From: Lysinibacillus agricola | Lineage (GTDB): Bacteria > Bacillota > Bacilli > Bacillales_A > Planococcaceae | Reading direction: 5' to 3' | DNA: 64,000 bases | Assembly: GCF_016638705.1 (NCBI RefSeq) | Contig: NZ_CP067341.1 | Span: 2,731,501 to 2,795,500 of the forward strand | Shown here: one piece after another, positions 1 to 8,879 of the stretch | Position numbering within the stretch: the first letter of the stretch is position 1 | Layout of the letters: the number at the start of each line of letters is the position of its first letter | The notes under the pieces: generated by a model | Told to the model about the DNA's origin: nothing | Databases searched by the model: none | Seen by the model: the letters and a program-made list of their open reading frames with translations, nothing else | Program-made: the position numbers and the translations under genes

Positions 1-227
1 CACAGTGCCGCTTCAATGACTGCCGCCATCAGACGGAGCCGGGCTGCGCAGTTCTTACCGCCCTTGCCGATGGATCATTGGCACCAGAGCATTGGGAGCG
101 TTACCTTGTACAGAAGCGGGAAAACAAGTTTGTGGAGGATAAATCGGGGGATCTCGTAGATAAACAGGCGTGGCAAAAGTCGATTGCCATGCGACATAAG
201 GGTAAAAAGGGAGGATACAAGAAATGA
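1..227 (+). CDS. rsgA: RsgA ribosome-assembly GTPase, C-terminal end (partial)
   Basis: The frame open from base 3 to the TGA at 225-227 encodes about 74 residues and is cut by the window edge. It carries the C-terminal zinc site of RsgA/YjeQ ([16 protein letters not shown]), followed by the usual helical tail and a lysine/glycine-rich end (KGKKGGYKK). RsgA is a circularly permuted GTPase that helps mature the 30S subunit; the GTPase domain itself would lie upstream of the window. The stop overlaps the ATG of the next gene (ATGA), so the two are probably co-translated. Codon and base use look richer in G+C than in most of the window. Confidence 0.8.
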   Translation, partial: QCRFNDCRHQTEPGCAVLTALADGSLAPEHWERYLVQKRENKFVEDKSGDLVDKQAWQKSIAMRHKGKKGGYKK

Positions 228-1240
228 ACAACCATGATGAAAAGTTTGTAAAGCCCGAAATACTGGCGCTTGTTTTGAGTAAAATGCTCGACAAGACGAT
301 AATCCGCGCAGATTATCAACTTAAAGAGTTGCAAGGCGGGACAATAGGAGTTGTTCGGCTTGTAACAGGCATAGTTGAAACTTCTGATGGCGAAAATCTG
401 CCGTATAAGATAGTTTGGAAAACACAGAAGAAATTTGAGCGTTATGGTGATCCGGATTCATGGCGTAGGGAATACGACCTCTATGTATCGGATTTCAAAA
501 AGGTTTTCTCCGACTCGTTCCGGTGGCCGGAGTGTTATCACGCCGAAATAAATGGCGATGAGATTCAACTGTGGATGGAATATATTGATGGTGTGTCAGG
601 CTTAAATCTAACCTCGGAAATGTATGAACGTATAGCCGAGGAATTGGGGCAATTTCAAGGCAAATTGTACACTGAGCGACCAAAAGCATTGCAGAATTTG
701 TCCAATTTAAGCAAGGTTGAGTTTATGAAAAACCACTATCTGCGTTATCGGTCATGGAATGTTTTGTATGATTATATACGCTCCGATGACTGTGAAATCC
801 CGAAGTACCTGTGTAAAATGCTCATAGACTTAGATAACAATGCGGACGAAATATTCAGTCGAATTGAAAAGCTACCAATAGTGCTTTGCCACAGAGATTT
901 TTGGGTGGCAAACATATTCTATTCGGACAGTAAAATCGTACTTATCGATTGGGATACCGCCGGATGGGGGTACATGGGCGAGGATATCGCGAGTTTAATA
1001 ACTGATGAAGCCGACGTCTGTCATATGATTGAATACTACCGAAAATGCATTCCGGCATATTACAGGTTTTTTTCGGAATATGCGGATGTGTCCCATGTAT
1101 CCGAACATTGTATCTATGAACTAATTCTGGCTATGTTCGGATACAGGCTTGTGGAGTGGTATAAATTCGCTAAGTCGCCCGAAGATAAATCAAATCACCT
1201 TGATACCTTGCAAAAAATCCATGAGATGAGAAATATGTAG
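224..1240 (+). CDS. Aminoglycoside phosphotransferase (APH) family protein
   Basis: This 338-residue protein has the APH/choline-kinase fold signature. The catalytic loop [12 protein letters not shown] (about residues 221-232, HxDxxxxN) is followed by the metal-binding [10 protein letters not shown] (about 237-246). Family members transfer phosphate from ATP to aminoglycosides, spectinomycin, macrolides or small metabolites, and the substrate cannot be read from the sequence. A GGAGG site sits at 209-213, and the ATG overlaps the rsgA stop, which suggests translational coupling. The G+C-richer codons match the rsgA fragment rather than the genes downstream, so both may share an origin. A resistance role is possible but not shown. 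Confidence 0.75.
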   Translation: MNNHDEKFVKPEILALVLSKMLDKTIIRADYQLKELQGGTIGVVRLVTGIVETSDGENLPYKIVWKTQKKFERYGDPDSWRREYDLYVSDFKKVFSDSFRWPECYHAEINGDEIQLWMEYIDGVSGLNLTSEMYERIAEELGQFQGKLYTERPKALQNLSNLSKVEFMKNHYLRYRSWNVLYDYIRSDDCEIPKYLCKMLIDLDNNADEIFSRIEKLPIVLCHRDFWVANIFYSDSKIVLIDWDTAGWGYMGEDIASLITDEADVCHMIEYYRKCIPAYYRFFSEYADVSHVSEHCIYELILAMFGYRLVEWYKFAKSPEDKSNHLDTLQKIHEMRNM

Positions 1241-1479
1241 ATAAATAACTTTTTTTATTTAAATTTAATCGATCAGTAGCCAGGGTAGAACGTACGGGGC
1301 GTGGGATGTTCCAATAGATCAGAAATATTTATGAATTTTGGCTAGTTAAAAGCAAACTTGGTCAGGGGAAAGTAAAGTAAATTTAATTTTCTGATATTTC
1401 CTGAAAAATAATCGTTTTTAATTAAATGTTTGAAATTATTTAACTGTTTTGCTAAAGTTATATAAAATATGAATTGATG

Positions 1480-1716
1480 ATGTGGCCAAGTAAGTAAGAA
1501 TCGTGAAACAGAGAATATAGCAATTGCTGAGAGCTATATCACCGCTTCTTATCTGAAACCTACCACGGAGATGTTATGCAAACATAACCGAGTCGTTTTC
1601 GTTACAAAACGTTTGAGGGTTTTAAGATTATCTTAAAACTAAATTCAAGGTGGTACCACGTTTATTCGGCACAAAGACGTCCTTATTTTAAGGACAGCTT
1701 TGTGCTTTTTATTTTT
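1480..1716 (+). promoter_or_regulatory. T-box riboswitch controlling proS
   Basis: The leader upstream of proS contains the T-box core AAGGTGGTACCACG at 1648-1661, which pairs with the free acceptor end of uncharged tRNA. A long structured stem I region precedes it (about 1480-1600), and a strong terminator follows. A CCT triplet at 1559-1561, in the expected specifier region, is a plausible proline specifier; that assignment is inferred. Uncharged tRNA-Pro should favour the antiterminator and so raise prolyl-tRNA synthetase synthesis. About 240 bases before it (1241-1479) hold no recognisable gene. Confidence 0.88.
1669..1716 (+). terminator. Rho-independent terminator of the T-box leader
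   Basis: GCACAAAG at 1669-1676 pairs with CTTTGTGC at 1698-1705, with an inner GTCCTTA/TAAGGAC stem, and a T-rich tract follows. The left side is next to the T-box core, as expected for mutually exclusive terminator and antiterminator. Confidence 0.88.
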
Positions 1717-1747
1717 AATCAGAGAATACAAAAATGGAGGAAAGAAC

Positions 1748-3184
1748 ATGACAACACAACAAAATGATTTTTCAAAATGGTACATTGAGACAATCCAAAA
1801 GGCAGACTTAATGGATTATACACCAGTTCGTGGCTGTATCGCATTTAAACCAGACGGCTATGAAATTTGGGAACATATTCAGGAAGAAATGGACCGACGT
1901 TTTAAAGAAACAGGTCACCGCAACGCTTATTTCCCTATGCTAATCCTCGAATCCTTCTTCCAAAAGGAAAAAGAACATATCGAAGGTTTCTCACCTGAGC
2001 TTCCTTGGGTAACGGAGGCAGCGGGCGAGAAATTAGAAGAACGTTTAGCGCTTCGTCCGACCTCTGAAACGATGATTGGACATCTCTATTCGAATTGGAT
2101 TAAAAGTTACCGTGATTTACCGGTCTTAATTAATCAATGGTCCAATGCCTTTCGTTGGGAAAAGAAAACACTTCCGTTCATTCGCACTTCTGAATTTTTA
2201 TGGCAGGAGGGCCATACAGCACATATCGATGAAGAGGATGCACGAAAAGAAACAATGCAAATGTTAGCTATCTATAAGGAGGTAGTAGAAGGTTTACTTG
2301 CAATTCCTGTCTATGATGGACAAAAAACACCTTCCGAACGTTTTGCAGGTGCAGTTGATACATTTTCTATTGAAGCAATGATGAAAAATGGAAAGGCCGT
2401 ACAAGCTGGGACCTCTCACTATTTAGGGACAAAGTTCGCTGAAGCCTTTGAAATAAAATATTTAAATAAAGCCAATCAGCATGAATATGTACACACAACA
2501 TCGTGGGGTACTTCCACGCGATTAATTGGTTCAGTTATTATGGTTCACGGTGATGAACAGGGCCTTATTTTACCACCACGAATTGCACCAACCCAAGTTG
2601 TCTTAATACCTGTAGGTCCATGGAAAAAGAACCCTGAAATTATGGAGAAACTAGACGAGATTTATGCGGCCCTTAAGAAAAAAGGAATTCGAGTACGTCT
2701 TGATGATTCCGACCAATCACCAGGCTTTAAATTTAATGAATGGGAATTAAAAGGTGTACCAGTTCGAATTGAATTAGGACCACGTGACTTAGAAAACAAT
2801 CAAGCATTGTTAAAAGCGCGAGATGAAGATGAGAAGCAATCAATTGACCTGGTTAATGTTGTTTCAGCAATTGAAGAAGAACTAACAACTATGCAAACTC
2901 GCTTATTTGAAAAAGCGCGCCAATTCCGCGATGCCAACGCTCATATAAATATAGATACACTTCAGCAATTACAGCAGCATATTAGTAGTTCCAAGGAAAA
3001 CGGATCTATTCCTGGCTGGATCCTTGCTGGATGGTGTGGAGATGATGCTTGCGAGGAAAAAGTGAAAGAAGAGACTAAATTTACTTCTCGTAACATTCCG
3101 TTTAACCCACCAACTACGAAAACGTCTTGTATTTGCTGTGGCAATGAAGCAAAGCATACAGTTTGGTTTGCTCAGGCATATTAA
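1748..3184 (+). CDS. proS: Prolyl-tRNA synthetase, eukaryote/archaeal-like (ProS type 3)
   Basis: This class II aminoacyl-tRNA synthetase charges tRNA-Pro with proline in the cytoplasm. The start at 1748 is chosen because GGAGG at 1736-1740 is well spaced before it; an upstream in-frame start at 1700 lies inside the T-box terminator. The 478-residue length fits the short type without the bacterial editing insertion. Class II motif 2-type sequence (FRWEKKTLPFIRTSEFLWQEGHTAH) and the HGDEQGLILPPRIAP segment are present. The C-terminal domain has paired cysteines (CGDDACEE, CICCGNEAKH) and ends in WFAQAY, typical of this type. Expression is controlled by the T-box just upstream. Confidence 0.95.
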   Translation: MTTQQNDFSKWYIETIQKADLMDYTPVRGCIAFKPDGYEIWEHIQEEMDRRFKETGHRNAYFPMLILESFFQKEKEHIEGFSPELPWVTEAAGEKLEERLALRPTSETMIGHLYSNWIKSYRDLPVLINQWSNAFRWEKKTLPFIRTSEFLWQEGHTAHIDEEDARKETMQMLAIYKEVVEGLLAIPVYDGQKTPSERFAGAVDTFSIEAMMKNGKAVQAGTSHYLGTKFAEAFEIKYLNKANQHEYVHTTSWGTSTRLIGSVIMVHGDEQGLILPPRIAPTQVVLIPVGPWKKNPEIMEKLDEIYAALKKKGIRVRLDDSDQSPGFKFNEWELKGVPVRIELGPRDLENNQALLKARDEDEKQSIDLVNVVSAIEEELTTMQTRLFEKARQFRDANAHINIDTLQQLQQHISSSKENGSIPGWILAGWCGDDACEEKVKEETKFTSRNIPFNPPTTKTSCICCGNEAKHTVWFAQAY

Positions 3185-3477
3185 AAAGAATAGTGTATAA
3201 AGGTGTTAAATTTTGCTTTCATACGCTAGTATTCAGCTTTTGTAATATCTCCATATTTCCAATCTATATACAGATTATCTGTGACGGCTGTTATTTTTTC
3301 TAACTCTTGTTGTTTAGTCTTGTATAAATGTATGTCGAGGCATACAAAATTTTTACATCCGTCATGGAATTACGCAATAAAAAAGGTCAGAGAAAATACG
3401 GCGCGATTAAATATTGGATTGACAAACCACAAAATGTAAAGCCATTATTGCCACGTGTCATTCAGGAGGAAGTGGAG

Positions 3478-3999
3478 ATGAAAATACCATTACCAACATT
3501 TAAATATATACCGAATCCAATACAAGCGAATATTTTTAAAACGGGTGAATTAGTTGTTTGCGACTGCTGTGAGCAAGAAGTAGACATGTATTGTACAAAA
3601 GGCATTTATGCGATTGAAGAGGTGGAATATCTTTGTCCAAGCTGTATTCATAGTGGGCTGGCTGCGAAAAAATTTGATGGTCAATTTCAGCAAGATTTAT
3701 TAAATTCCGAGCTTGTGAAGAATGATGACTATACAGATGAAGTGTTGCATCGAACACCCGGATATATTAGTTGGCAAGGAAATGATTGGGTAGCCCATTG
3801 CACGGATTATTGCGCATTTATTGATTATGTTGGCTGGCAAGAGCTAGTGGAGATGGGCATTACGGAGGAGTTTGAACATTTTAATGGTCATAGCAAAGAA
3901 GAGCTATCCGCTACTTTGCGTAATAATGGCTCGCATCAAGGTTATCTATTTCAATGCTTAGAATGTCAGCAATACATTCTGTATTCCGACTTTGATTAA
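3478..3999 (+). CDS. CbrC family (UPF0167) protein
   Basis: The protein matches the CbrC/UPF0167 family: an N-terminal IPLPTFKYIPNP, then CDCCEQ and CPSCIHSG cysteine pairs that look zinc-binding, and a C-terminal segment ending FQCLECQQYILYSDFD. The family has no firm biochemical role; the E. coli member has been linked to colicin tolerance. The ATG at 3478 has an AGGAGGAAGTGGAG site just before it and gives 173 residues, which begin where the family begins. The frame is open 50 codons further upstream (to 3328), and that extension could be the relic of another copy or a real N-terminal domain. Confidence 0.8.
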   Translation: MKIPLPTFKYIPNPIQANIFKTGELVVCDCCEQEVDMYCTKGIYAIEEVEYLCPSCIHSGLAAKKFDGQFQQDLLNSELVKNDDYTDEVLHRTPGYISWQGNDWVAHCTDYCAFIDYVGWQELVEMGITEEFEHFNGHSKEELSATLRNNGSHQGYLFQCLECQQYILYSDFD

Positions 4000-4595
4000 A
4001 TCTAGGTTATATTGTTGAAATATGGGGAAGTTGACCATAGCTCTGGAGAAACTGTACCAGAGCTACTACATTAGTTAGTGCGGAGAAATGACCAAGAAAC
4101 AATAGATGAATTTCATGGAGAATATTTGTTTCATTTTAGGAAATACGCTTGTTTTATAGATTGGAAGGAGACATTTTCAAGCATCTGGATAGTCGGTAAG
4201 GCATCGATTTCCCCCTTGCGATAATCCTTGTTAATTGGCTGTTCAGGACGGACTATAGAAGAAAAGTTCATACACCGAACGAAAGAAACACTCGTTGATT
4301 TAGTTCATTAACGTTACAAGTAAATTGAAGGAAAAGAATATACTTAATGATGAATCGTCGGCATTTGTAAAAGAAGTCATAGTGATGCAAGGGGGACTGA
4401 CTTTGCCGTCTAGTGATGAATTGATGAAAATTGAAATGTACGAATACAAGGATGGTCGTGGTTTTGGTGCAAAAAATAGGTACTTATAGTTTGATAATTA
4501 AGAAATCACGATTGTCCTTTTTTGTGAAGTGAATACAAATACTGACAAAATAGTAATTACGGAATTTTATATCAAAACATTCAAATGGGGGGGGA
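4000..4595. other. Intergenic stretch with decayed coding fragments
   Basis: No intact gene is seen. Two stretches read like protein relics on the plus strand. The first, at about 4058-4200, reads ETIDEFHGEYLFHFRKYACF and has an internal stop. The second, 4322-4489, is an open frame of about 55 residues without a credible start that ends KDGRGFGAKNRYL. Neither was recognised. The upstream flank of the next gene ends in a run of G (about 4587-4594) that probably serves as its ribosome binding site. Confidence 0.5.
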
Positions 4596-6284
4596 ATGAA
4601 TTTGTCACAGTATTTAGAACAATTTTTCGCGGATGTATGGCAGCAGTTAGAGCGCTTCTATCAGCAGGAAAACGACCGAATTAGTAAAATGAAAGACTGG
4701 AGCCAGCTCCATATAGGGGTTAATCATTATGTAAAGGTGAAATGGACATCAGAAAAATTGAATAAATTACAATGGGGAACCCCTCATTATGGAACGATTT
4801 CGATTTATACATACGAGCCATTTAGTTGGCATGATGATGCTTATAGGGTAGCAGCGGGCGATTACATGCAAGAGATAACAGACATCAACCAAATAGAAGA
4901 ATTATTTTCCGCTTTATGTGCCAAAATAGATTCGGTTTTCCAATCCGATGAATATCATGCGAAACTTTTTGATTATCGCCTTCAACTTATATTGGAATTT
5001 GAGCACGAGGGGCGTGAGATTTGCTATCAAAAAGAGCTATTAAATAACGACAAGTTCACATTAGCGAAACAAACGTTAGCTTCTTTTATTGAAACAAAAG
5101 TGATGGCTGATTTGCCTGGATGTCCTGCTAAGAAAGATGGATTTTTCTTTGCACGTTGCCTAGTCAATCCACATTTTTTCCATCAGAGCGTAGCTGATAT
5201 CGATCCATTAGTGCAACGGTTATTGGTGAAGTATAGCGGGAATGAAGAACGCTTAAACCAGTGGATTTATGATTATACATTGGCATTTAAAGCTTGGGCA
5301 GAGGAGTATATTTTATCGGTTTATTTTGAGGAGACAGGAGAATATGAAACGAAATGGATACTAAACTCAGAGGCAAGACCTAAGCAAACGGAGTTAGAGT
5401 TCTTCGTTTATATTGCCTTACAAACCGGATCTAAAGAACCTGATACACGTAAGCAATATCTTGAATTGGCGCAGCAACTTGGCTCACAAGAGGCGGAGGA
5501 CTATTTACAAAATGGCAGTGATCATTATGAACATAGAAGGAAAAGTGCGCGCTTTCAAGGAGCAGCCAATGATATTCGAAAATTCATTTCAATTCACATC
5601 ATTGTTGAGGAAGAAGAAGCCTATCGTGAAGCGTTGCATTACATCATCGATTTGTTACAAGCGGGCTTTGTCAAAGGCTATAGCTTACAGTTAGAGAGTC
5701 AGGAAGAAAACTATTTACCGATTCAAAGCCTTGCGAAAACTGAGCTGCATCAATTTTTTGCAAATTGCCTTGCGTATCCAAACCTATTCCCATTGATTGC
5801 CGACTATGCAAAAGTGGCAATGGAGGAATATGCATGGTATGAGGACGTGGAGCCTAGCGAGCTATCCGCTATGCCTGGAACATATGCTGTATTTGGTTTA
5901 GGGCTTTTTAGCGATGCTTATTTTCCCCTTGTGCAAAGCTATATGTCACTTGTTGATTCAGAGCACCAGCTTGTACAAAATAACTATGCAGAAGCTTTAC
6001 TTACCATGCACGATCTATCAGTGGAACGGATGCCTGTACTGATTGACATTTTACTTAGCGCAAATGAGGGGGAGCTCGAGCAGTTAAAAGGAATTCACAT
6101 TGATAAACTGGAATTGCTAGCTGAATTGATACATCAACTGGAGAACAAAGAAGATTACCAACGTAGCTATGTATTATATCAAATTTTTGGTAGTATGGAG
6201 GATCTAGCACAGCGCATTGAAAAAGAATCAGCGCCAATCCAAGAAATGCTAGAAAAATTAGTAGGTTGGATGGAAGATTACTAA
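4596..6284 (+). CDS. Large uncharacterised protein, possibly DUF6138-like
   Basis: This is a 562-residue protein rich in Glu, Leu, Tyr and Trp, with no signal peptide, membrane segment or recognisable catalytic motif. The C-terminal half (after about residue 260) looks all-helical, with patches such as EFFVYIALQTGSKEPDTRKQ and YLELAQQLGSQEAEDYL that resemble TPR/HEAT-like repeats. I associate it weakly with the DUF6138 family of Bacillaceae hypotheticals; that is recollection, not a search result. A G-rich Shine-Dalgarno sequence precedes the ATG. It is not obviously in an operon: relics lie upstream and about 760 non-coding bases lie downstream. Confidence 0.6.
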   Translation: MNLSQYLEQFFADVWQQLERFYQQENDRISKMKDWSQLHIGVNHYVKVKWTSEKLNKLQWGTPHYGTISIYTYEPFSWHDDAYRVAAGDYMQEITDINQIEELFSALCAKIDSVFQSDEYHAKLFDYRLQLILEFEHEGREICYQKELLNNDKFTLAKQTLASFIETKVMADLPGCPAKKDGFFFARCLVNPHFFHQSVADIDPLVQRLLVKYSGNEERLNQWIYDYTLAFKAWAEEYILSVYFEETGEYETKWILNSEARPKQTELEFFVYIALQTGSKEPDTRKQYLELAQQLGSQEAEDYLQNGSDHYEHRRKSARFQGAANDIRKFISIHIIVEEEEAYREALHYIIDLLQAGFVKGYSLQLESQEENYLPIQSLAKTELHQFFANCLAYPNLFPLIADYAKVAMEEYAWYEDVEPSELSAMPGTYAVFGLGLFSDAYFPLVQSYMSLVDSEHQLVQNNYAEALLTMHDLSVERMPVLIDILLSANEGELEQLKGIHIDKLELLAELIHQLENKEDYQRSYVLYQIFGSMEDLAQRIEKESAPIQEMLEKLVGWMEDY

Positions 6285-7046
6285 TTGGTTAGCTTTCCTT
6301 AATTCTTTAAAGAGCAAGACTTCCCTATAAAGTAGGAAGTGCAATGTTAAAGGCCGAGCTAACAGTTTTGTTCATGAAATGAAGGAAAGTTACAACGAGG
6401 CGATTTACCCAATGTCGAAGGGAGTCCTTTTTCATGAGAAAAACCGTACTTGCAGATGTTTTAGGTTTGACCGTTTTTCCCTCTTTGAATTAGTAATCTA
6501 AAATGGTGTTTTTATAGTGAAACTAAAAGAATTATAAATGCGCTTATAAGTACGTACAATTACGCTCGAATAACCATGTACATTTTTGCTCACCAATGTA
6601 TATTACAACTTTACTTGGAGTGGCGAGCATGATAGCCTTGTTCGGCTAGCCAGCTCTTGTAGTAGCTGGGTTTCGGCTGCCGATTCATGCGAGTAGAGGT
6701 CTCCATGTCAAGTTGTAATTATTCATACACATGAATAGAGAAGTACATTTTGAGCGAAAGTGTACATGCTTAGACAAGCAAAAATGTACATCTCGATGCG
6801 GACATTTATAAAGAATATCTGAATTAAAAGATCGATTAAGGAAATGTAGAGTGACAATAAGCTGTTCCACTAAAGGGCCATATTATTGAATAACAACCTT
6901 TTATGAAATGTCACCAAACGACGCTTTGGGAACTTTAAGTTTCAGCATTTTAATACGTGATTATGTAAAATTTCGGATTATCTTTGTAGAATCTAATTAC
7001 TATAATAAATTGCGGTGAATTTCAATTATATAAAGGGGGTGTAAAG
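6285..7046. other. Long non-coding gap holding an inverted repeat
   Basis: About 760 bases without a supportable gene. The centre (6576-6766) is an imperfect long inverted repeat, listed separately. The outer parts are AT-rich, and the last 40 bases hold the AAAGGGGGTG ribosome binding site of the next gene. Confidence 0.6.
6576..6766. repeat. Imperfect ~190-bp palindromic element (MITE- or RNA-like)
   Basis: The outer arms GTACATTTTTGCTC (about 6578-6591) and GAGCGAAAGTGTAC (about 6752-6765) match as inverted repeats at 11 of 14 positions. Further in, ATTACAACTTTACTTGGAG (6602-6620) faces CTCCATGTCAAGTTGTAAT (6701-6719). The centre (about 6630-6685) is G+C-richer and can form its own hairpin (AGCCAGCT facing AGCTGGG). 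It could be a miniature inverted-repeat element, the remains of an insertion sequence, or a structured RNA. No ORF inside is convincing. Confidence 0.5.
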
Positions 7047-7277
7047 GTGGACCTATTACTTTGGATAACTATTGGTTTCATAATAATTGGATTTGTTGTT
7101 CTCACTTCTATAAAAAAAGGTATGGAAAGTAAGGTCGCTTTTATAAAAGCAAATATGGAAGACGAGGAAAATTCATCAAAAGCAAAATCCATAATTTGGT
7201 GGATGTGGAGTACCGCTGCTTGGGGGATAGTGAGTATTTTTCTTGTTGTTTGGTGTTTTCATAATCACTTTGGATAA
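7047..7277 (+). CDS. Small two-TM membrane protein
   Basis: A 76-residue protein with a GTG start well placed behind AAAGGGGGTG (7032-7041). Residues 3-22 form a first membrane segment (WITIGFIIIGFVVLTSI). A charged middle (KANMEDEENSSKAKS) follows, and residues 50-71 form a second segment rich in Trp. No family was recognised. It stands alone; another small membrane protein starts 200 bases downstream. Confidence 0.55.
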   Translation: MDLLLWITIGFIIIGFVVLTSIKKGMESKVAFIKANMEDEENSSKAKSIIWWMWSTAAWGIVSIFLVVWCFHNHFG

Positions 7278-7477
7278 CTGTTGGCTTCAAATGTGCTTAA
7301 AGAAATGTGCTTAAATTAACAGGGTAGGTTTGTTCCATAAGAAATCACAAAAGGAATGAGCATTTACTGTAAAATAAGATTAGACGTATTAATGTCTAAT
7401 ATAAAGTAATGCAAAAAATGATGCACATTAGTATTATTACACGACATAAATAAAAATCTATGGAGGTAGGTATAGTT

Positions 7478-7762
7478 ATGTGGATAATATTAGGGATTAT
7501 TGCAATAGTAGCAACACTTATAAATCTTTATATGTATGTAGCAGGAAAGGATTATAAGCTTGCTATGGCGATAGGATTATCATTTACAGCATTAACACTT
7601 TGTTCAGAATACAGTCTTGTATCTGGGTGGGTAAAAGTTGAAGATTGGTCAACTCTATTGGATGTAGTACCTAGTATGGAAAAGGCATTATGGTTTTTGA
7701 CAATTGTTTCTACCTTACTAAATATAACACCTATACTTTTAGAACTAAAAGGTAAGAGATAA
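7478..7762 (+). CDS. Small three-TM membrane protein
   Basis: A 94-residue hydrophobic protein (MWIILGIIAIVATLINLYMY at the N-terminus) with about three membrane segments and a charged C-terminus (ELKGKR). The start at 7478 is chosen because GGAGGT at 7462-7467 lies 10 bases before it; an in-frame ATG at 7460 overlaps that site. The sequence resembles short Bacillaceae hypothetical membrane proteins of unknown role. Confidence 0.6.
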   Translation: MWIILGIIAIVATLINLYMYVAGKDYKLAMAIGLSFTALTLCSEYSLVSGWVKVEDWSTLLDVVPSMEKALWFLTIVSTLLNITPILLELKGKR

Positions 7763-7811
7763 TTACTTATTGTCACACCATTTATATAATATGCGATTAT
7801 TGTGTTAAAGA

Positions 7812-7870
7812 TCTTCCACAATCGAGCGCAATTCTTGAAAAAGAATAGGCGCCAATTTTTCATTTAAGAG
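7812..7870. repeat. Dispersed palindrome, family CAACAATCGGGCGC (copy 1)
   Basis: It starts CTTCCACAATCGAGCGCAA and folds GCGCAATTCTT against AAGAATAGGCGC, followed by T-rich sequence. It lies directly after a small membrane gene and may also act as its terminator. The same core recurs at 8558, 8880, 10264, 10951, 11957, 13872 and, degraded, at 20350. Confidence 0.7.
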
Positions 7871-7927
7871 CCATTTAATTTAATAGGGAAAGAAGATATT
7901 ATACCTGCAATATAAACATCTACATTT

Positions 7928-8401
7928 TTATTTCTTTTTTTCTAGGATATTTTTTAATGGCTTTTGAAGTACGTCCATAATGGCAGCGATGATAGCTGTT
8001 GCTAATATCCCTATTAGTCCAAGTGCGATTGGACCTGCTGGGTCATCACCCGTGAACATGGCATACACCCTTAAGTAAACTATTACTAATAAAATTAAGA
8101 AAATAATTGTAAAAGCGCATTTTTTTATAACCTTCAAGGATTTAAGGGATAACTCGGAAAAAGCGTTGTTACTATCGATATAACTCAATAGTTTATATGC
8201 TTGATACAAAGCTACAGAAAACGTAATGCATACTCCATACGCACATATTAACAACGGATATATCGAGTAATCTCCTGGACGCACTAGAGCATCTCTTCTG
8301 GCTGCTTCAGGCAACAAAAATATACACACGGCAAGTACCGCAATTCCAATAAGAAAAGCAACAACCTTTAAGAAAAAAGTTGAACCTAGTTTACCATTCA
8401 T
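7928..8401 (-). CDS. DUF2975 domain membrane protein
   Basis: A 157-residue protein with four predicted membrane segments at about residues 10-30, 48-68, 90-112 and 120-142. Family-typical features are YQAYKLLSYIDSNNAFSELSLKSLKVIKKCA in the middle and a lysine-rich C-terminus. DUF2975 proteins are usually followed by a small Cro/CI-type HTH regulator (YozG-like) with an overlapping start. None can be seen downstream on this strand (bases 7860-7927), so the partner appears to be missing. The role is unknown. Confidence 0.75.
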   Translation of the reverse strand: MNGKLGSTFFLKVVAFLIGIAVLAVCIFLLPEAARRDALVRPGDYSIYPLLICAYGVCITFSVALYQAYKLLSYIDSNNAFSELSLKSLKVIKKCAFTIIFLILLVIVYLRVYAMFTGDDPAGPIALGLIGILATAIIAAIMDVLQKPLKNILEKKK

Positions 8402-8557
8402 TTAAAGCACCTCACTGATTATATGATTTTAATATAATATTTATCGATTATCAATAAATTATTTTGTTTTTTATTATATTTTTATTGTTTTAAATATTGA
8501 TTTGATTGTTATGTGGGAATCGTACTTGAATTATTGTAAATTTTATTATGAAGTAAC

Positions 8558-8605
8558 CTAACAATCGTGCGCAATTCTGCAGCAAGAATTGTGCTTTTTC
8601 TATTT
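8558..8605. repeat. Dispersed palindrome (copy 2)
   Basis: CTAACAATCGTGCGCAATTCT is followed by AGAATTGTGC and TTTTTC, giving a 10-bp stem with one G-U pair. It is the same family as the copy at 7812. Confidence 0.7.
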
Positions 8606-8662
8606 GAAAAGGTTAGATTGGAAATCGAAAAAAGTTTCTGATAAATAGAAGGAGAAATACAC

Positions 8663-8857
8663 ATGTATGGCTAGCAACACAAAGATAAATGCCTTATGAA
8701 ATTAGCGAGGCAAAATGAAGCCGAAGAATGTTTTTTAGAAGCATTGAAATTAAGAAAAACAAAAGAAGATTTCTCATTGATTGACTCAACTCAAAAAGCA
8801 TTGAATCTGTTAAATGAATTGGAGTGGAAAGCCTCTAGTGAAAATCCTGATGTATAA
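8663..8857 (+). pseudogene. Small helical (TPR-like) protein gene with an early stop
   Basis: AAGGAGA (about 8648-8654) is correctly spaced before ATG 8663, but codon 4 is TAG (8672-8674). The frame then stays open to 8857, reading CLMKLARQNEAEECFLEALKL and then a second helix, which resembles a single TPR-like helical hairpin. Translation could restart at ATG 8696 (53 residues), but no ribosome binding site is seen there. I take it for a pseudogene or fragment. The family is unknown. Confidence 0.45.
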
Positions 8858-8879
8858 GAATAAAAGAAGAGTATAGGTT

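Noticed and set aside
1700..1747. Upstream start of proS at 1700
   Set aside because: It lies inside the T-box terminator and lacks a spaced Shine-Dalgarno; 1748 has GGAGG and gives the family N-terminus.
5413..5694. 93-codon plus-strand frame inside the 562-residue gene
   Set aside because: It lies entirely within a longer coding frame, has no ribosome binding site and a low-complexity basic composition; it is a shadow frame.
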